Program-made: the position numbers and the translations under genes
Shown: one piece after another, positions 1 to 6,264 of the stretch
Position numbering within the stretch: position 1 is the stretch's first letter
How the letters are laid out: each line of letters begins with the position of its first letter
Assembly (NCBI GenBank): GCA_021770615.1
Contig: JAETQR010000086.1
Location: 1 to 7,979, forward strand
Direction: 5' to 3'
From: Lachnospiraceae bacterium
GTDB taxonomy: Bacteria > Bacillota_A > Clostridia > Lachnospirales > Lachnospiraceae
DNA length: 7,979 nucleotides
Notes under the pieces: model-generated
Seen by the model: only the letters and a program-made list of their open reading frames with translations
Told to the model about the DNA's origin: nothing
The model's database searches: none

Positions 1-312
1 AAAACCGTATTCCAATTTTGTGCGCAGTATTTATACTATATATTTGAGGTAATGCTTGTTATTCTAATCATAATATATGGGCAAAAAGCGATTGAAACCT
101 TGTTGAAAAAAGAAAGCCCAATTCCTTTTGGCGGTATTATATTGGCTATGACATGGGGAGCGATGCATTTCGTATCAAGAGGAGTAGGTCTTGAAATTTG
201 GAACGGAATTTCTACTATGATGTTTTCTGTTCTTAGCGGTGTAATGTATCTAAGATTAAACAGGAAATACCTATATAGCTATCTTTTCATCGCTATAGGT
301 TATTTACTATAA
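1..312 (+). CDS. C-terminal part of a membrane protein, probable CPBP-family intramembrane protease (cut by window edge)
   Basis: The reading frame is open from base 1 to the TAA at 310-312, so only the last 103 residues are visible and the true start lies to the left; the ATG at 52 is internal. The fragment is strongly hydrophobic, with about three membrane segments. A Tyr-Tyr-Ile-Phe-Glu stretch precedes a helix ending in GQKAIE, and a later helix carries WGAMH. CPBP proteases have a comparable aromatic-x-x-x-His motif after their glutamate motif, and their C-terminal halves look like this. The family cleaves or processes peptides in the membrane and is often linked to bacteriocin self-immunity or protein maturation; the target here is unknown. 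The EExxxR motif would lie off the edge, so the assignment rests on the tail alone. A repeat-family copy (R0) begins directly after the stop. The gene is AT-rich, unlike the mobilization module to its right. Confidence 0.55.
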   Translation, partial: KTVFQFCAQYLYYIFEVMLVILIIIYGQKAIETLLKKESPIPFGGIILAMTWGAMHFVSRGVGLEIWNGISTMMFSVLSGVMYLRLNRKYLYSYLFIAIGYLL

Positions 313-315
313 TTT

Positions 316-410
316 CCTATTTATCGGGCAAACAATATTTCACCAAAAAGCCAGACACATAATGCGCAGAGTCGGCAGGCTTGTGAGCAATCACAGCCTG
401 TCGGCTCTGC
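316..410 (+). repeat. Repeat copy R0 with a long terminal hairpin, 3' of the membrane protein gene
   Basis: This is a diverged member of a family whose other copies (R1, R2, R3) lie on the minus strand at the right. It starts with CCTATTTATCGGG (316-328), matching CCTATTTGTCGGG read on the minus strand at 6231-6219. Its core at 349-371 (starting AGCCAGAC, ending GCAGAG) agrees at 20 of 23 positions with the minus-strand core of R1 and R2. The 3' part, 366-410, folds into a long hairpin: GCAGAGTCGGCAGGC pairs with the arm ending at 410 through two G-T wobbles, and an inner GTGA/TCAC stem closes a GCAA loop. TCTTTTATC follows, so it could also end transcription of the upstream gene. Confidence 0.7.
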
Positions 411-505
411 TCTTTTATCCAAAGATAAACGAACATGATTTTTATTTGAAATTAAATAGTATTCCCACCTTCTGAAAATAATATTCAAAATCTTTTCGGA
501 AAGTA

Positions 506-535
506 TTGACAAACACTTGTTTTCTCCAGTATAAT
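506..535 (+). promoter_or_regulatory. Strong sigma-A type promoter facing the mobilization genes
   Basis: TTGACA (506-511) and TATAAT (530-535), both perfect consensus hexamers, are separated by 18 nt in an AT-rich stretch. An imperfect palindrome, CTTTTCGGAAAG (492-503), lies just upstream of the -35 and could be an operator. The nearest downstream gene, mobC, starts about 570 nt away, beyond a structured region with a terminator, so the promoter would make either a short RNA or an attenuated leader. The stretch 421-505 before it holds nothing else recognisable. Confidence 0.7.
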
Positions 536-541
536 AAAATA

Positions 542-806
542 TTTCTCAGAAGAAGCACAAGCAATTACATATCTTCACAGAATTTTTTTTTGGGGGGTAC
601 GGCTTTGCACCGTACACGCCTGCGGTATGCGAAAAGGAAATGCCGCCGCTGCCATTGCCGCCTTGAACTGTCGGCGGAGGTCAAGCGTAAAAGACAGTTT
701 CGACTTTGAATCTCAAAGCCGGTTACATCATTGTAAAACCAAAAACCGCAAGGGATAAGTCTATCCTTTTGTATTGGTCGGTACGCATTTGTGTGCCGGC
801 TTTTTT
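542..806 (+). ncRNA. Candidate structured leader RNA or small non-coding RNA
   Basis: The interval from the expected start of the 506-535 promoter to the U-tract at 801-806 is about 265 nt and rich in stems. Seen directly: GTACGG (597-602) with CCGTAC (610-615); CCGCCG (643-648) with CGGCGG (672-677); AACTGTC (666-672) with GACAGTT (693-699); CTTTGA (704-709) with TCAAAG (713-718); AGGGATA (751-757) with TATCCTT (762-768); and the terminator stem at 777-800. The second and third stems interleave and share base 672, so they form either a pseudoknot or alternative folds, as in attenuators. No convincing reading frame with a ribosome binding site lies inside. A run of T and then G at about 582-597 precedes the first hairpin. 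No known riboswitch class is recognised; the RNA itself is inferred. Confidence 0.4.
777..806 (+). terminator. Intrinsic terminator upstream of the mobilization operon
   Basis: A 10-bp stem, GTCGGTACGC (777-786) with GTGTGCCGGC (791-800), has three G-T wobbles and an ATTT loop, and is followed at once by six T residues (801-806). It would stop transcription from the 506-535 promoter before mobC unless relieved, so it is either the end of a small RNA or an attenuator. Just beyond it, GCCGGT (819-824) and ACCGGC (837-842) form another short dyad, and GCCGGTTACA occurs at both 718-727 and 819-828. Confidence 0.65.
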
Positions 807-1002
807 CGTTGCCCAAACGCCGGTTACAACTGAATGACCGGCTGAATGGGATATGATTTTGCGGCAACCTCTTTTTTCGGAGAGTGAGCGAAACAACGCC
901 GCCTAAGATGGGGGCAGGGACAGAAAAACGACATTCAGACAGACCGGCGGAAAACAACAGACCATATGCGGCAGAAAGAGTGTCGCATACCGTAGCAAGC
1001 AG

Positions 1003-1071
1003 GGAAACTGTATTGACAGTTTCCACCAAAATCGGAAGGCTGCTCCGATTTCACTTTAGGGACACCCTAAA
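1003..1071. other. Candidate origin of transfer (oriT): three consecutive perfect inverted repeats
   Basis: Three perfect dyads follow one another just upstream of mobC: GGAAACTGT/ACAGTTTCC (1003-1011 and 1016-1024, 4-nt spacer), AAATCGGA/TCCGATTT (1029-1036 and 1044-1051, 7-nt spacer), and TTTAGGG/CCCTAAA (1055-1061 and 1065-1071, 3-nt spacer). Transfer origins of MOBP-type elements typically sit directly 5' of the mobC-relaxase genes and contain inverted repeats next to the nick site, so position and structure both fit. The nick site cannot be fixed from the sequence; the stretch after the last dyad (AACCCGTTAA) is a reasonable guess. A frame open from a GTG at 884 runs through here but is not favoured as coding. 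Confidence 0.55.
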
Positions 1072-1105
1072 ACCCGTTAAAGAAATCAAAGAAAGGATTG
1101 ATGTT

Positions 1106-1408
1106 ATGAACGAAGCCAGGAACAAAAATTTATTTATCCGTGTGAGTGAAAAAGAAAAAAATATCATAGTGCAGAACGCCAAAAAGTGCGGGCTTTTCGT
1201 ATCAGAGTATCTCCGACAGCGGGCTTTGGGGTATATGCCGAGAGCCGTCCTCCCCGAAGCATTTTTCTCTTTTAACGATAAGCTGGACGAACTCTGCATC
1301 GCTGTCGAAGGCAAAATTACAGCGGATACGGAAGAAAAAATTATTGGACTCATTGACAGCATTACCGAAGAACTGATACTGCCAAAGCGTGAAAGGCTGG
1401 TGGTATAA
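1106..1408 (+). CDS. mobC: MobC-like relaxosome accessory protein
   Basis: A 100-residue basic protein. The N-terminal part (about residues 5-45) contains a RVSEKEKNIIVQNAKKCGL stretch followed by SEYLRQRALGY, the hallmark of the ribbon-helix-helix MobC family. Such proteins bind oriT and help the relaxase melt and nick the DNA. The ATG at 1106 is chosen because AAAGGA (1092-1097) lies 8 nt upstream and because the resulting length matches the family; the frame continues upstream to a GTG at 884, but that extension runs over the oriT-like dyads and resembles no protein. The stop TAA is followed directly by the ATG of the relaxase gene, so the two are translationally coupled. Only the MobC role is well supported; DNA specificity is inferred from the neighbouring dyads. 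Confidence 0.85.
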   Translation: MNEARNKNLFIRVSEKEKNIIVQNAKKCGLFVSEYLRQRALGYMPRAVLPEAFFSFNDKLDELCIAVEGKITADTEEKIIGLIDSITEELILPKRERLVV

Positions 1409-2761
1409 ATGGCGACTACCGGCTTCTGGCCTGTCAAAGACAGGCTGAAGGAAGTGATTAGCTATGCGGAGAATCCTGACAAAACCATTGATAAAAAGTA
1501 TATGGACAGCGATTTATACGCCGCCCTGCGGTATGTTTCCAATGACAAAAAGACCGATGCGCGTATGTATGTCAGCGGCATCAACTGCAACGCAAAGCGG
1601 GCGTATGAGCGTATGACGGCAACAAAAAAACGCTTCGGGAAAACGGGCGGCAACGTGGCGTACCACGGTTATCAGAGCTTTCAGACCGGCGAAGCCACGC
1701 CCGAAGAAGCGCACAAAATCGGACTGGAAACCGCAAAGCGGATGTGGGGAAACGAGTATGAAGTTGTTGTTACCACACACCTTAATACAGACAATGTCCA
1801 TAATCATTTTGTTGTAAACTCCGTATCCTTTAAGACCGGCAGGAAGTTTGAAAACCATATCTCCGACCATTATAAGCTCCGTGAAATCTCCGATGCCGTA
1901 TGTCTGGAACATGGAAAGAGCATTCTCAAAGACGCAGAATTTTACGGCGGGAGTAAAAAAGAATACCGGCTGAAACAAAACGGCGGGCTGTCACATCGGG
2001 AGCTTTTGAAAGCAGATATTGACGCCGCCCTTGCCCAGTCCGCCAACTTTAAGGCATTTGAAATCCGTTTAAAGGATATGGGCTATGAAATCTGCCGTAA
2101 TGAAAACTTCGCCCATTATTCCGTAAAAGGGACAGGCTGGCAGAGGGCAGTCCGCTTAGACCGGCTTGGAAAAGAATACACGCCCGAAGCAATCAGGGCA
2201 AGGCTGCTTGATAACCAGCGGCACGTCGGTTATGTCCCATTCCACAAGCCGAAATATACGCCGCTCCTTACGCTTGAAATCGAGTACCGTAAAACACAGC
2301 GCATGGACGGCATACAGATACTTTTTGCCCTTGTGATTGAACTTTGCAGGCTGGTTACGGGAAACAATATTGCCCCCGAAACTCCCCGTCCGCTCTCCCC
2401 CGCTATGCGGCAGGAAATTGTAAAATTAGATAAAACGCTCAAAGAATACAAGCTCTTATGTGAGAACAACATTGATTCCCCACAGGAGCTTGTTTCTTTT
2501 ATCGAAGAAAAGCGTAAGCAGATTTCCGATTCGGAAAAAGAACGGCAGTCAGTTTACAACCGCAACCGCCATAAGAAAAGCGGGAAATTAAATGCACAGG
2601 CAAGGGAAATCTCCGCCAAGATAAAACCTCTGCGGGCGGAATTGTCCCTTGCAAAGGCTGTCCTTGAAAAAATACCGAAGCTGGAAGAAGTAATTGAAGC
2701 CGAACGGCAGGCGGAAAACGCCGTTATAACCAAAAATAAGGAAAGAAGGCATGCAAGATGA
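1409..2761 (+). CDS. MOBP-type relaxase / mobilization nuclease
   Basis: This 450-residue protein would cut one strand at oriT, stay bound to the 5' end through a tyrosine, and lead the strand into the recipient. The N-terminal relaxase domain spans roughly residues 5-260. Tyr19 in the ISYAENPDKT stretch is the likely nucleophile, HGYQSF (86-91) is a conserved block, and the metal-binding three-histidine motif appears as H-x6-H-x-H (His124, His131, His133; THLNTDNVHNHFVVN). The region after about residue 330 is charged and helical, probably coiled coil. It starts immediately after the mobC stop, with GAAAGG at 1391-1396 upstream. Its TGA overlaps the next gene's ATG in an ATGA junction. All key residues are present, so it looks functional. 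No coupling protein or secretion genes are nearby, so transfer would rely on a helper element. Confidence 0.92.
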   Translation: MATTGFWPVKDRLKEVISYAENPDKTIDKKYMDSDLYAALRYVSNDKKTDARMYVSGINCNAKRAYERMTATKKRFGKTGGNVAYHGYQSFQTGEATPEEAHKIGLETAKRMWGNEYEVVVTTHLNTDNVHNHFVVNSVSFKTGRKFENHISDHYKLREISDAVCLEHGKSILKDAEFYGGSKKEYRLKQNGGLSHRELLKADIDAALAQSANFKAFEIRLKDMGYEICRNENFAHYSVKGTGWQRAVRLDRLGKEYTPEAIRARLLDNQRHVGYVPFHKPKYTPLLTLEIEYRKTQRMDGIQILFALVIELCRLVTGNNIAPETPRPLSPAMRQEIVKLDKTLKEYKLLCENNIDSPQELVSFIEEKRKQISDSEKERQSVYNRNRHKKSGKLNAQAREISAKIKPLRAELSLAKAVLEKIPKLEEVIEAERQAENAVITKNKERRHAR

Positions 2762-3654
2762 CAAATACAGAAACCAAAATCAAGAACTCATCGAAGAAAA
2801 AGGCAGCGAATATCCAAGTAGATAAACTCCGTACTTTTGAGGGACATCCCTTTAAGGTACTGGATGATGAAAATATGGGCAATCTTATCGAAAGTATCAG
2901 ACAGCAAGGCATTATCTCCCCGCTGATTGTTAGAACGATTGAAAGCACGGATGAATATGAAGTGATAAGCGGACACAGGCGTTTACACGCCGCCATAAAA
3001 GCAGGGCTTTCCGAAGTGCCTGCTTTAATTTATCCACTTGACCGCAGTGAAGCGATGATTGCGGTTGTAGACAGCAACCTGCACCGTGAAAGGCTGCTCC
3101 CAAGTGAAAAAGCCTTTGCCTACAAAATGAAAATGGATGCAATGAAAGCACAGGGCAGGAGAACGGATTTAACTTTGTCGCAGCTTGCGACAAAGTCGGA
3201 TACCGCCGCCGAAATAGGAAAATCACAGAATGAGAGCCGCGACCAAGTGTTCCGCTATATCCGTCTGACTTATCTTATCCCCGAACTGCTTGACAAGGTT
3301 GACGAGGGCATTGTCGCACTCAGCCCCGCCGTAGAACTGTCCTACCTCTCCAAAGAACAGCAGAAAATATTGCTTGACACAATGAGCCTGAATGACTGCA
3401 CACCCTCCCACGCACAGAGTATCCGCATGAAGAAACAGGCTCAGCAGAATACTCTTTCTTCGGACAGTATTTATGAAATCATGTCAGAGGAAAAAGGCAA
3501 CCAGACCGAACGTATCAGCTTTAAAGTACAGGATTTAAAGGGATTTTTCCCGAAAAACTTTACGCAAAAACAGATGACGGACACGATTCTGAAACTGCTT
3601 TATGAGTACAACAGAAAACTGGAACGAAGCCGCAGAAGCCGTGAGGAAAGGTAA
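2758..3654 (+). CDS. ParB/RepB/Spo0J-family DNA-binding protein of the mobilizable element
   Basis: A 298-residue protein with the ParB N-terminal fold at about residues 18-125. Seen directly are FKVLDDENMGNLIESI, the GHRRLHA box (72-78) that corresponds to the CTP-binding GERR motif of ParB proteins, and NLHRERLLPSEKAFAY (107-122). A helix-turn-helix region follows at about 135-200, including SRDQVFRYIRLTYLIPELL. The C-terminal 90 residues are charged and less conserved. ParB proteins load onto parS-type sites and slide as CTP-dependent clamps. No ParA partner is encoded here, so partitioning is doubtful; relaxosome assembly, regulation or stabilising the excised circle are alternatives, none of them shown by the sequence. 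The start overlaps the relaxase stop, and AAGG at 2746-2749 is a suitably placed ribosome binding site. Confidence 0.85.
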   Translation: MTNTETKIKNSSKKKAANIQVDKLRTFEGHPFKVLDDENMGNLIESIRQQGIISPLIVRTIESTDEYEVISGHRRLHAAIKAGLSEVPALIYPLDRSEAMIAVVDSNLHRERLLPSEKAFAYKMKMDAMKAQGRRTDLTLSQLATKSDTAAEIGKSQNESRDQVFRYIRLTYLIPELLDKVDEGIVALSPAVELSYLSKEQQKILLDTMSLNDCTPSHAQSIRMKKQAQQNTLSSDSIYEIMSEEKGNQTERISFKVQDLKGFFPKNFTQKQMTDTILKLLYEYNRKLERSRRSREER

Positions 3655-3663
3655 GGTAGCATT

Positions 3664-3948
3664 ATGAAAAAATTAGAAACCTTTACAGTCAATCCAAATG
3701 CAGTCTATATACTGCCGCCTGAGCCGATAGATGAAAATGAGAAAATCAATTTATCGCAGGAAATACTGCCCCATAGTCCCGATATCCGCATTGAAATTGG
3801 GAAATTAGTGCGTTTCAGCGGTGAAAACGAGTTTTCCCTTAAAATCGGCGGCACAACCTACGAGGTCAACACCCATTTCAGCAAGAAAGGAAAACAAAGC
3901 GTATTGGAGCAGTTTAAAGAACTGATATTGTCCGAAAAGCTGGTTTAA
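3664..3948 (+). CDS. tnpW: TnpW-family transposon-encoded small protein
   Basis: A 94-residue soluble protein with no membrane segment or signal peptide. The C-terminal half carries a block recognisable from the TnpW family of Tn4451-like elements: LKIGGTTYEVNTHFS, then KKGKQSVLEQFKELIL near the end. The N-terminal 30 residues are proline-rich and variable. The ATG at 3664 follows the parB stop by 9 nt and is preceded by AAGG (3653-3656) with 7-nt spacing, so it belongs to the mobC-relaxase-parB operon. Its biochemical function is not known. Its constant position next to the recombinase in such elements suggests a role in excision, control or transfer, but that is inference from context only. 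Confidence 0.8.
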   Translation: MKKLETFTVNPNAVYILPPEPIDENEKINLSQEILPHSPDIRIEIGKLVRFSGENEFSLKIGGTTYEVNTHFSKKGKQSVLEQFKELILSEKLV

Positions 3949-3969
3949 TATTGCACATTGGAAAAAGAT

Positions 3970-4012
3970 AACTGGGTATAGTAAGATAATCTTGCCTTTG
4001 CTATGCCCAGTT
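3970..4012. promoter_or_regulatory. Stem-loop just upstream of the recombinase gene
   Basis: AACTGGGTATAG (3970-3981) pairs with CTATGCCCAGTT (4001-4012) over 12 bp with a single T-G wobble. The 19-nt loop contains a smaller AAGAT/ATCTT dyad. It fills the 85-nt gap between tnpW and the recombinase and ends 4 nt before the recombinase ribosome binding site (GAAAGGAG, 4017-4024). No T-run follows, so it is not a standard terminator. It may be a protein-binding site, an RNA element limiting recombinase expression, or an RNA processing site. Confidence 0.5.
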
Positions 4013-4033
4013 GTCGGAAAGGAGCAAAAAATT

Positions 4034-5734
4034 ATGGCAACAGCAACGAAAACAAACGGGCAGACAGAAGAAAAAATCACGGCATTGTACTGTAGGCTGT
4101 CGGTTGACGACGATAATAAAGATGAGGAATCCAATTCCATAACGATCCAAAAGCAGATTTTACAGGATTACGCCCGCAAAGAAGGCTTTGCAAACACAAT
4201 GTTTTTTGTAGATGACGGCGTGTCGGGTACGACCTTCCAAAGACCGAATTTTATGCGTATGGAACGTATGGTGGAAAACGGTGAAATCGGCACGATTATC
4301 GTCAAAGACCTCTCACGCTTCGGGCGCGAACAGGTGGAAATGGGCAGGCTTACGCAGGTGGTGTATCCGTCCCTCGGTATCCGCTTTATCGCCATACAAG
4401 AGCATGTGGACACTTTGACCGGCGACGGCGTGGAGATGATGCCCTTCCACAATATTTTCAACGAATGGTATGCGGCGCAGACCTCTAAGAAAATCCGTGC
4501 AGTGTGGCAGTCCAAAGCAGAACACGGCGAGCGTATCGCTTCTATCGTGCCATATGGGTACAAGAAATCGGAAGATAATCCGAAACAATGGGTAATCGAC
4601 GAACCGGCGGCACAAGCCGTAAGGAAGATTTTTGCCCTGTGCCTTGCGGGAAAAGGGCCGATGCAGATTGCAAGACAGCTTGAGGAAGAGCAGATTCTTA
4701 CCCCCGCCGCCTATTTTGAATCCATCGGCAGGAAACATGCGCAGAAAGTCCCCAAAAACCCTTGCGGGTGGGAACAGGCGACCGTTGGCTATATCCTTGA
4801 GAACAGGCAGTACACCGGCTGCGCCGTCAATTTCAAAAGCACAACGGTAAGCTATAAGGTTCATAAAAGAATCCAGCACAGCGAGGAAGATTACCAAATC
4901 ATCCCCGACATGCAGGAAGCCATCATCCCCGAGGAACAATGGCTAAGGGTACAGGAACTCCGCAAACACAAGCGCAGACCGACGAAAACTGGCAGGACGA
5001 GCCTTTTTTCGGGGCTGCTCTACTGCTACGACTGCAAATCGAAAATGCACTTTGTAGCCGCCAAGAGCATGAAACGGAAACAGGAGCATTTCCGCTGTTC
5101 CCAATATAAATCCGGCAGAGGAAAATGCGCCATGCACTATATCCGTGATATTGTCCTTGAAAGGCTCGTGCTGGAAGCCGTCAGCGACTTATCCGATTTT
5201 GTACGCTGCTATGAGCCGGTATTCCTGTATCTGCTGGCAAAGAAAAACAACGCCATGCAGCAGAAGGAATACCAACAGCTTCAACAGGCGGTTGAGAACG
5301 GCACAAAGCGGATAGCTGAAATCGACAGGCTGATTGAAAAGGTATTTGAGCAGAACGCAGGCGGCATCCTCTCCGACGAACGGTTTGCGAAAATGCTTCA
5401 GAACTACGAAAAGGAGCAGAAAACATTAACGCAGGAAGTGGAAGAAAACCGCCAGACCTTGCAGAACGCCGAACAGCGGGTAATGGATTTAAGGCTTGTC
5501 TTACGCACTTTGCGGGAGATGACCGACATTAAGGAGCTTACCCCTACGCTTGTCAATTCGCTGATTGAGCGTATCAAAGTCCACAACAGCGACAAATCTA
5601 GCGGTCACAGCCATGTGAAGGTAGACATTTATTTTACGGCGGTGGGTATGATAGATATTCCCACGGAGAAAGAAATCCTTGCCACAATGGAAGAAATACA
5701 GAACAATCCGCAGGACTTCAAATTTGTGGCGTGA
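4034..5734 (+). CDS. Large serine recombinase (TnpX-like integrase/excisionase)
   Basis: A 566-residue recombinase expected to excise the element as a circle and integrate it through 2-bp staggered cuts. The N-terminal catalytic domain (about 14-160) has Ser23 in YCRLS as the nucleophile, plus DGVSGTTFQRPNF and KDLSRFGRE with Arg95 and Arg98. The recombinase domain follows (about 170-310). A zinc ribbon has CxxC at 331/334 with further cysteines at 355 and 365. A long coiled coil covers about 400-495, and a C-terminal tail resembling DUF4368 (VKVDIYFTAVGMIDIP) ends the protein. It is shorter than the roughly 700-residue TnpX of Tn4451 but no catalytic part is missing. The ATG at 4034 is chosen over 4034-42 nt upstream because GAAAGGAG (4017-4024) sits 9 nt before it; the upstream start would lie inside the stem-loop. 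No separate excisionase gene is seen. Confidence 0.93.
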   Translation: MATATKTNGQTEEKITALYCRLSVDDDNKDEESNSITIQKQILQDYARKEGFANTMFFVDDGVSGTTFQRPNFMRMERMVENGEIGTIIVKDLSRFGREQVEMGRLTQVVYPSLGIRFIAIQEHVDTLTGDGVEMMPFHNIFNEWYAAQTSKKIRAVWQSKAEHGERIASIVPYGYKKSEDNPKQWVIDEPAAQAVRKIFALCLAGKGPMQIARQLEEEQILTPAAYFESIGRKHAQKVPKNPCGWEQATVGYILENRQYTGCAVNFKSTTVSYKVHKRIQHSEEDYQIIPDMQEAIIPEEQWLRVQELRKHKRRPTKTGRTSLFSGLLYCYDCKSKMHFVAAKSMKRKQEHFRCSQYKSGRGKCAMHYIRDIVLERLVLEAVSDLSDFVRCYEPVFLYLLAKKNNAMQQKEYQQLQQAVENGTKRIAEIDRLIEKVFEQNAGGILSDERFAKMLQNYEKEQKTLTQEVEENRQTLQNAEQRVMDLRLVLRTLREMTDIKELTPTLVNSLIERIKVHNSDKSSGHSHVKVDIYFTAVGMIDIPTEKEILATMEEIQNNPQDFKFVA

Positions 5735-5892
5735 CAAACGGATACGGCGCAGCCCTTCAAAGGAAACTGCACCGCATCTTACATAAAAGTATCCTTATCT
5801 GGCGACAGCTAAGGCTCTGTGACCTTTACGGTTATAGGAGATATATATTCTGTTAAGTGGAGATTCTACTTCTGGTTTCATGGTGAGAAGTA

Positions 5893-5979
5893 GCGTTGCA
5901 TAAGCAGGAATTTTTTTAACTGGCTTCCTGCCAATTCCCGATATGCTATGTATAAGTCAATTCTGCGTTGCATGAGCAG
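5893..5979 (+). repeat. Pair of 15-nt direct repeats, 72 nt apart
   Basis: GCGTTGCATAAGCAG at 5893-5907 recurs as GCGTTGCATGAGCAG at 5965-5979 with one mismatch. The first copy overlaps the end of the 5866-5893 dyad and the start of the 5904-5931 dyad. Paired sites of this kind downstream of a recombinase gene could bind the recombinase or an accessory protein; nothing in the sequence proves it. Confidence 0.6.
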
Positions 5980-5988
5980 ATGGACAAC

Positions 5989-6064
5989 TGCCCGAAAAAA
6001 GGACATAAAAAACCTCCAAACTCTAAAACAGGTCTGGAGAGTGTCTGTTAAGTCTTTTCGGGCA
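5989..6064. terminator. Large stem-loop, possibly a terminator for the recombinase transcript
   Basis: TGCCCGAAAA (5989-5998) and TTTTCGGGCA (6055-6064) are perfect 10-bp inverted arms. Inside, CTCCAAAC and GTCTGGAG form an imperfect second stem. On the plus strand the closing arm brings a short T-run within the stem rather than after it, so a terminator role is only possible. On the minus strand the same structure lies downstream of R1 and the XRE gene. Confidence 0.4.
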
Positions 6065-6085
6065 TAGCAATACCGCCCACCATAA

Positions 6086-6231
6086 CACCGTTTTTTTATA
6101 TAGTGGGCGTTTGCCTTAAAACCTTATGAAACAAAACAGAGCCGATAAACTGTGAGTGCTTACTTGTTCATTGGCTCTGCGTCTTATGCGTCTGGCTCTG
6201 TAATGGTATATCGTTCTACCCGACAAATAGG
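6086..6231 (-). repeat. Repeat copy R1, 3' of the XRE regulator gene
   Basis: Read on the minus strand it begins CCTATTTGTCGGG (6231-6219), passes the core starting AGCCAGAC and ending GCAGAG (6197-6175), then a hairpin whose 14-nt arms are 6137-6150 and 6166-6179 (CAGAGCCGATAAAC on the plus strand, two imperfect pairs). It ends in the stretch 6086-6130, which matches 7756-7800 of R3 at 43 of 45 positions. The 23-nt core is identical to that of R2. The copy starts about 34 nt past the XRE stop codon (first core base 68 nt past), in the same direction as that gene. Confidence 0.75.
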
Positions 6232-6264
6232 GTTTGCATATCAATAGAATAAAATCATTCGTTC

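Larger units (their letters stand above)
5735..6085. other. Non-coding, hairpin-rich region downstream of the recombinase; possible element end
   Basis: No gene with a credible start is found here. The stretch holds perfect dyads CTACTTCT/AGAAGTAG (5866-5873, 5886-5893) and GCAGGAA/TTCCTGC (5904-5910, 5925-5931), a 15-nt direct repeat, and the larger stem at 5989-6064. CGCCCAC (6074-6080) pairs with GTGGGCG (6103-6109) across the start of repeat R1. Base composition falls from the GC-richer module to the AT-rich right flank in this region. Serine recombinase elements often end near the recombinase gene, so an attachment site may lie here, but no crossover can be pinned down. Confidence 0.45.

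Noticed and set aside
362..475. Small plus-strand frame starting inside R0
   Set aside because: It begins in the repeat hairpin, has no ribosome binding site and no recognisable protein features.
565..1029. Minus-strand frame of 154 codons opposite the leader and oriT region
   Set aside because: Its reverse complement is explained by the structured leader and dyads; the translation is rich in Arg, Cys and Ser with no domain and no credible start.
884..1105. N-terminal extension of mobC from a GTG at 884
   Set aside because: It runs through three perfect inverted repeats, encodes a sequence unlike any MobC, and the ATG at 1106 has a well-placed ribosome binding site and gives the usual family length.
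3992..4033. Upstream ATG for the recombinase at 3992
   Set aside because: It lies inside a stem-loop and has no ribosome binding site, whereas GAAAGGAG is correctly placed for the ATG at 4034.
4313..4939. Long minus-strand frame of about 208 codons inside the recombinase gene
   Set aside because: It is antisense to a clearly coding, fully conserved recombinase and shows no family features of its own.
5880..6003. Short minus-strand open frame containing two LLMQR-type stretches
   Set aside because: The similarity of the two stretches comes from the 15-nt direct repeat; the frame overlaps hairpins and has no ribosome binding site.
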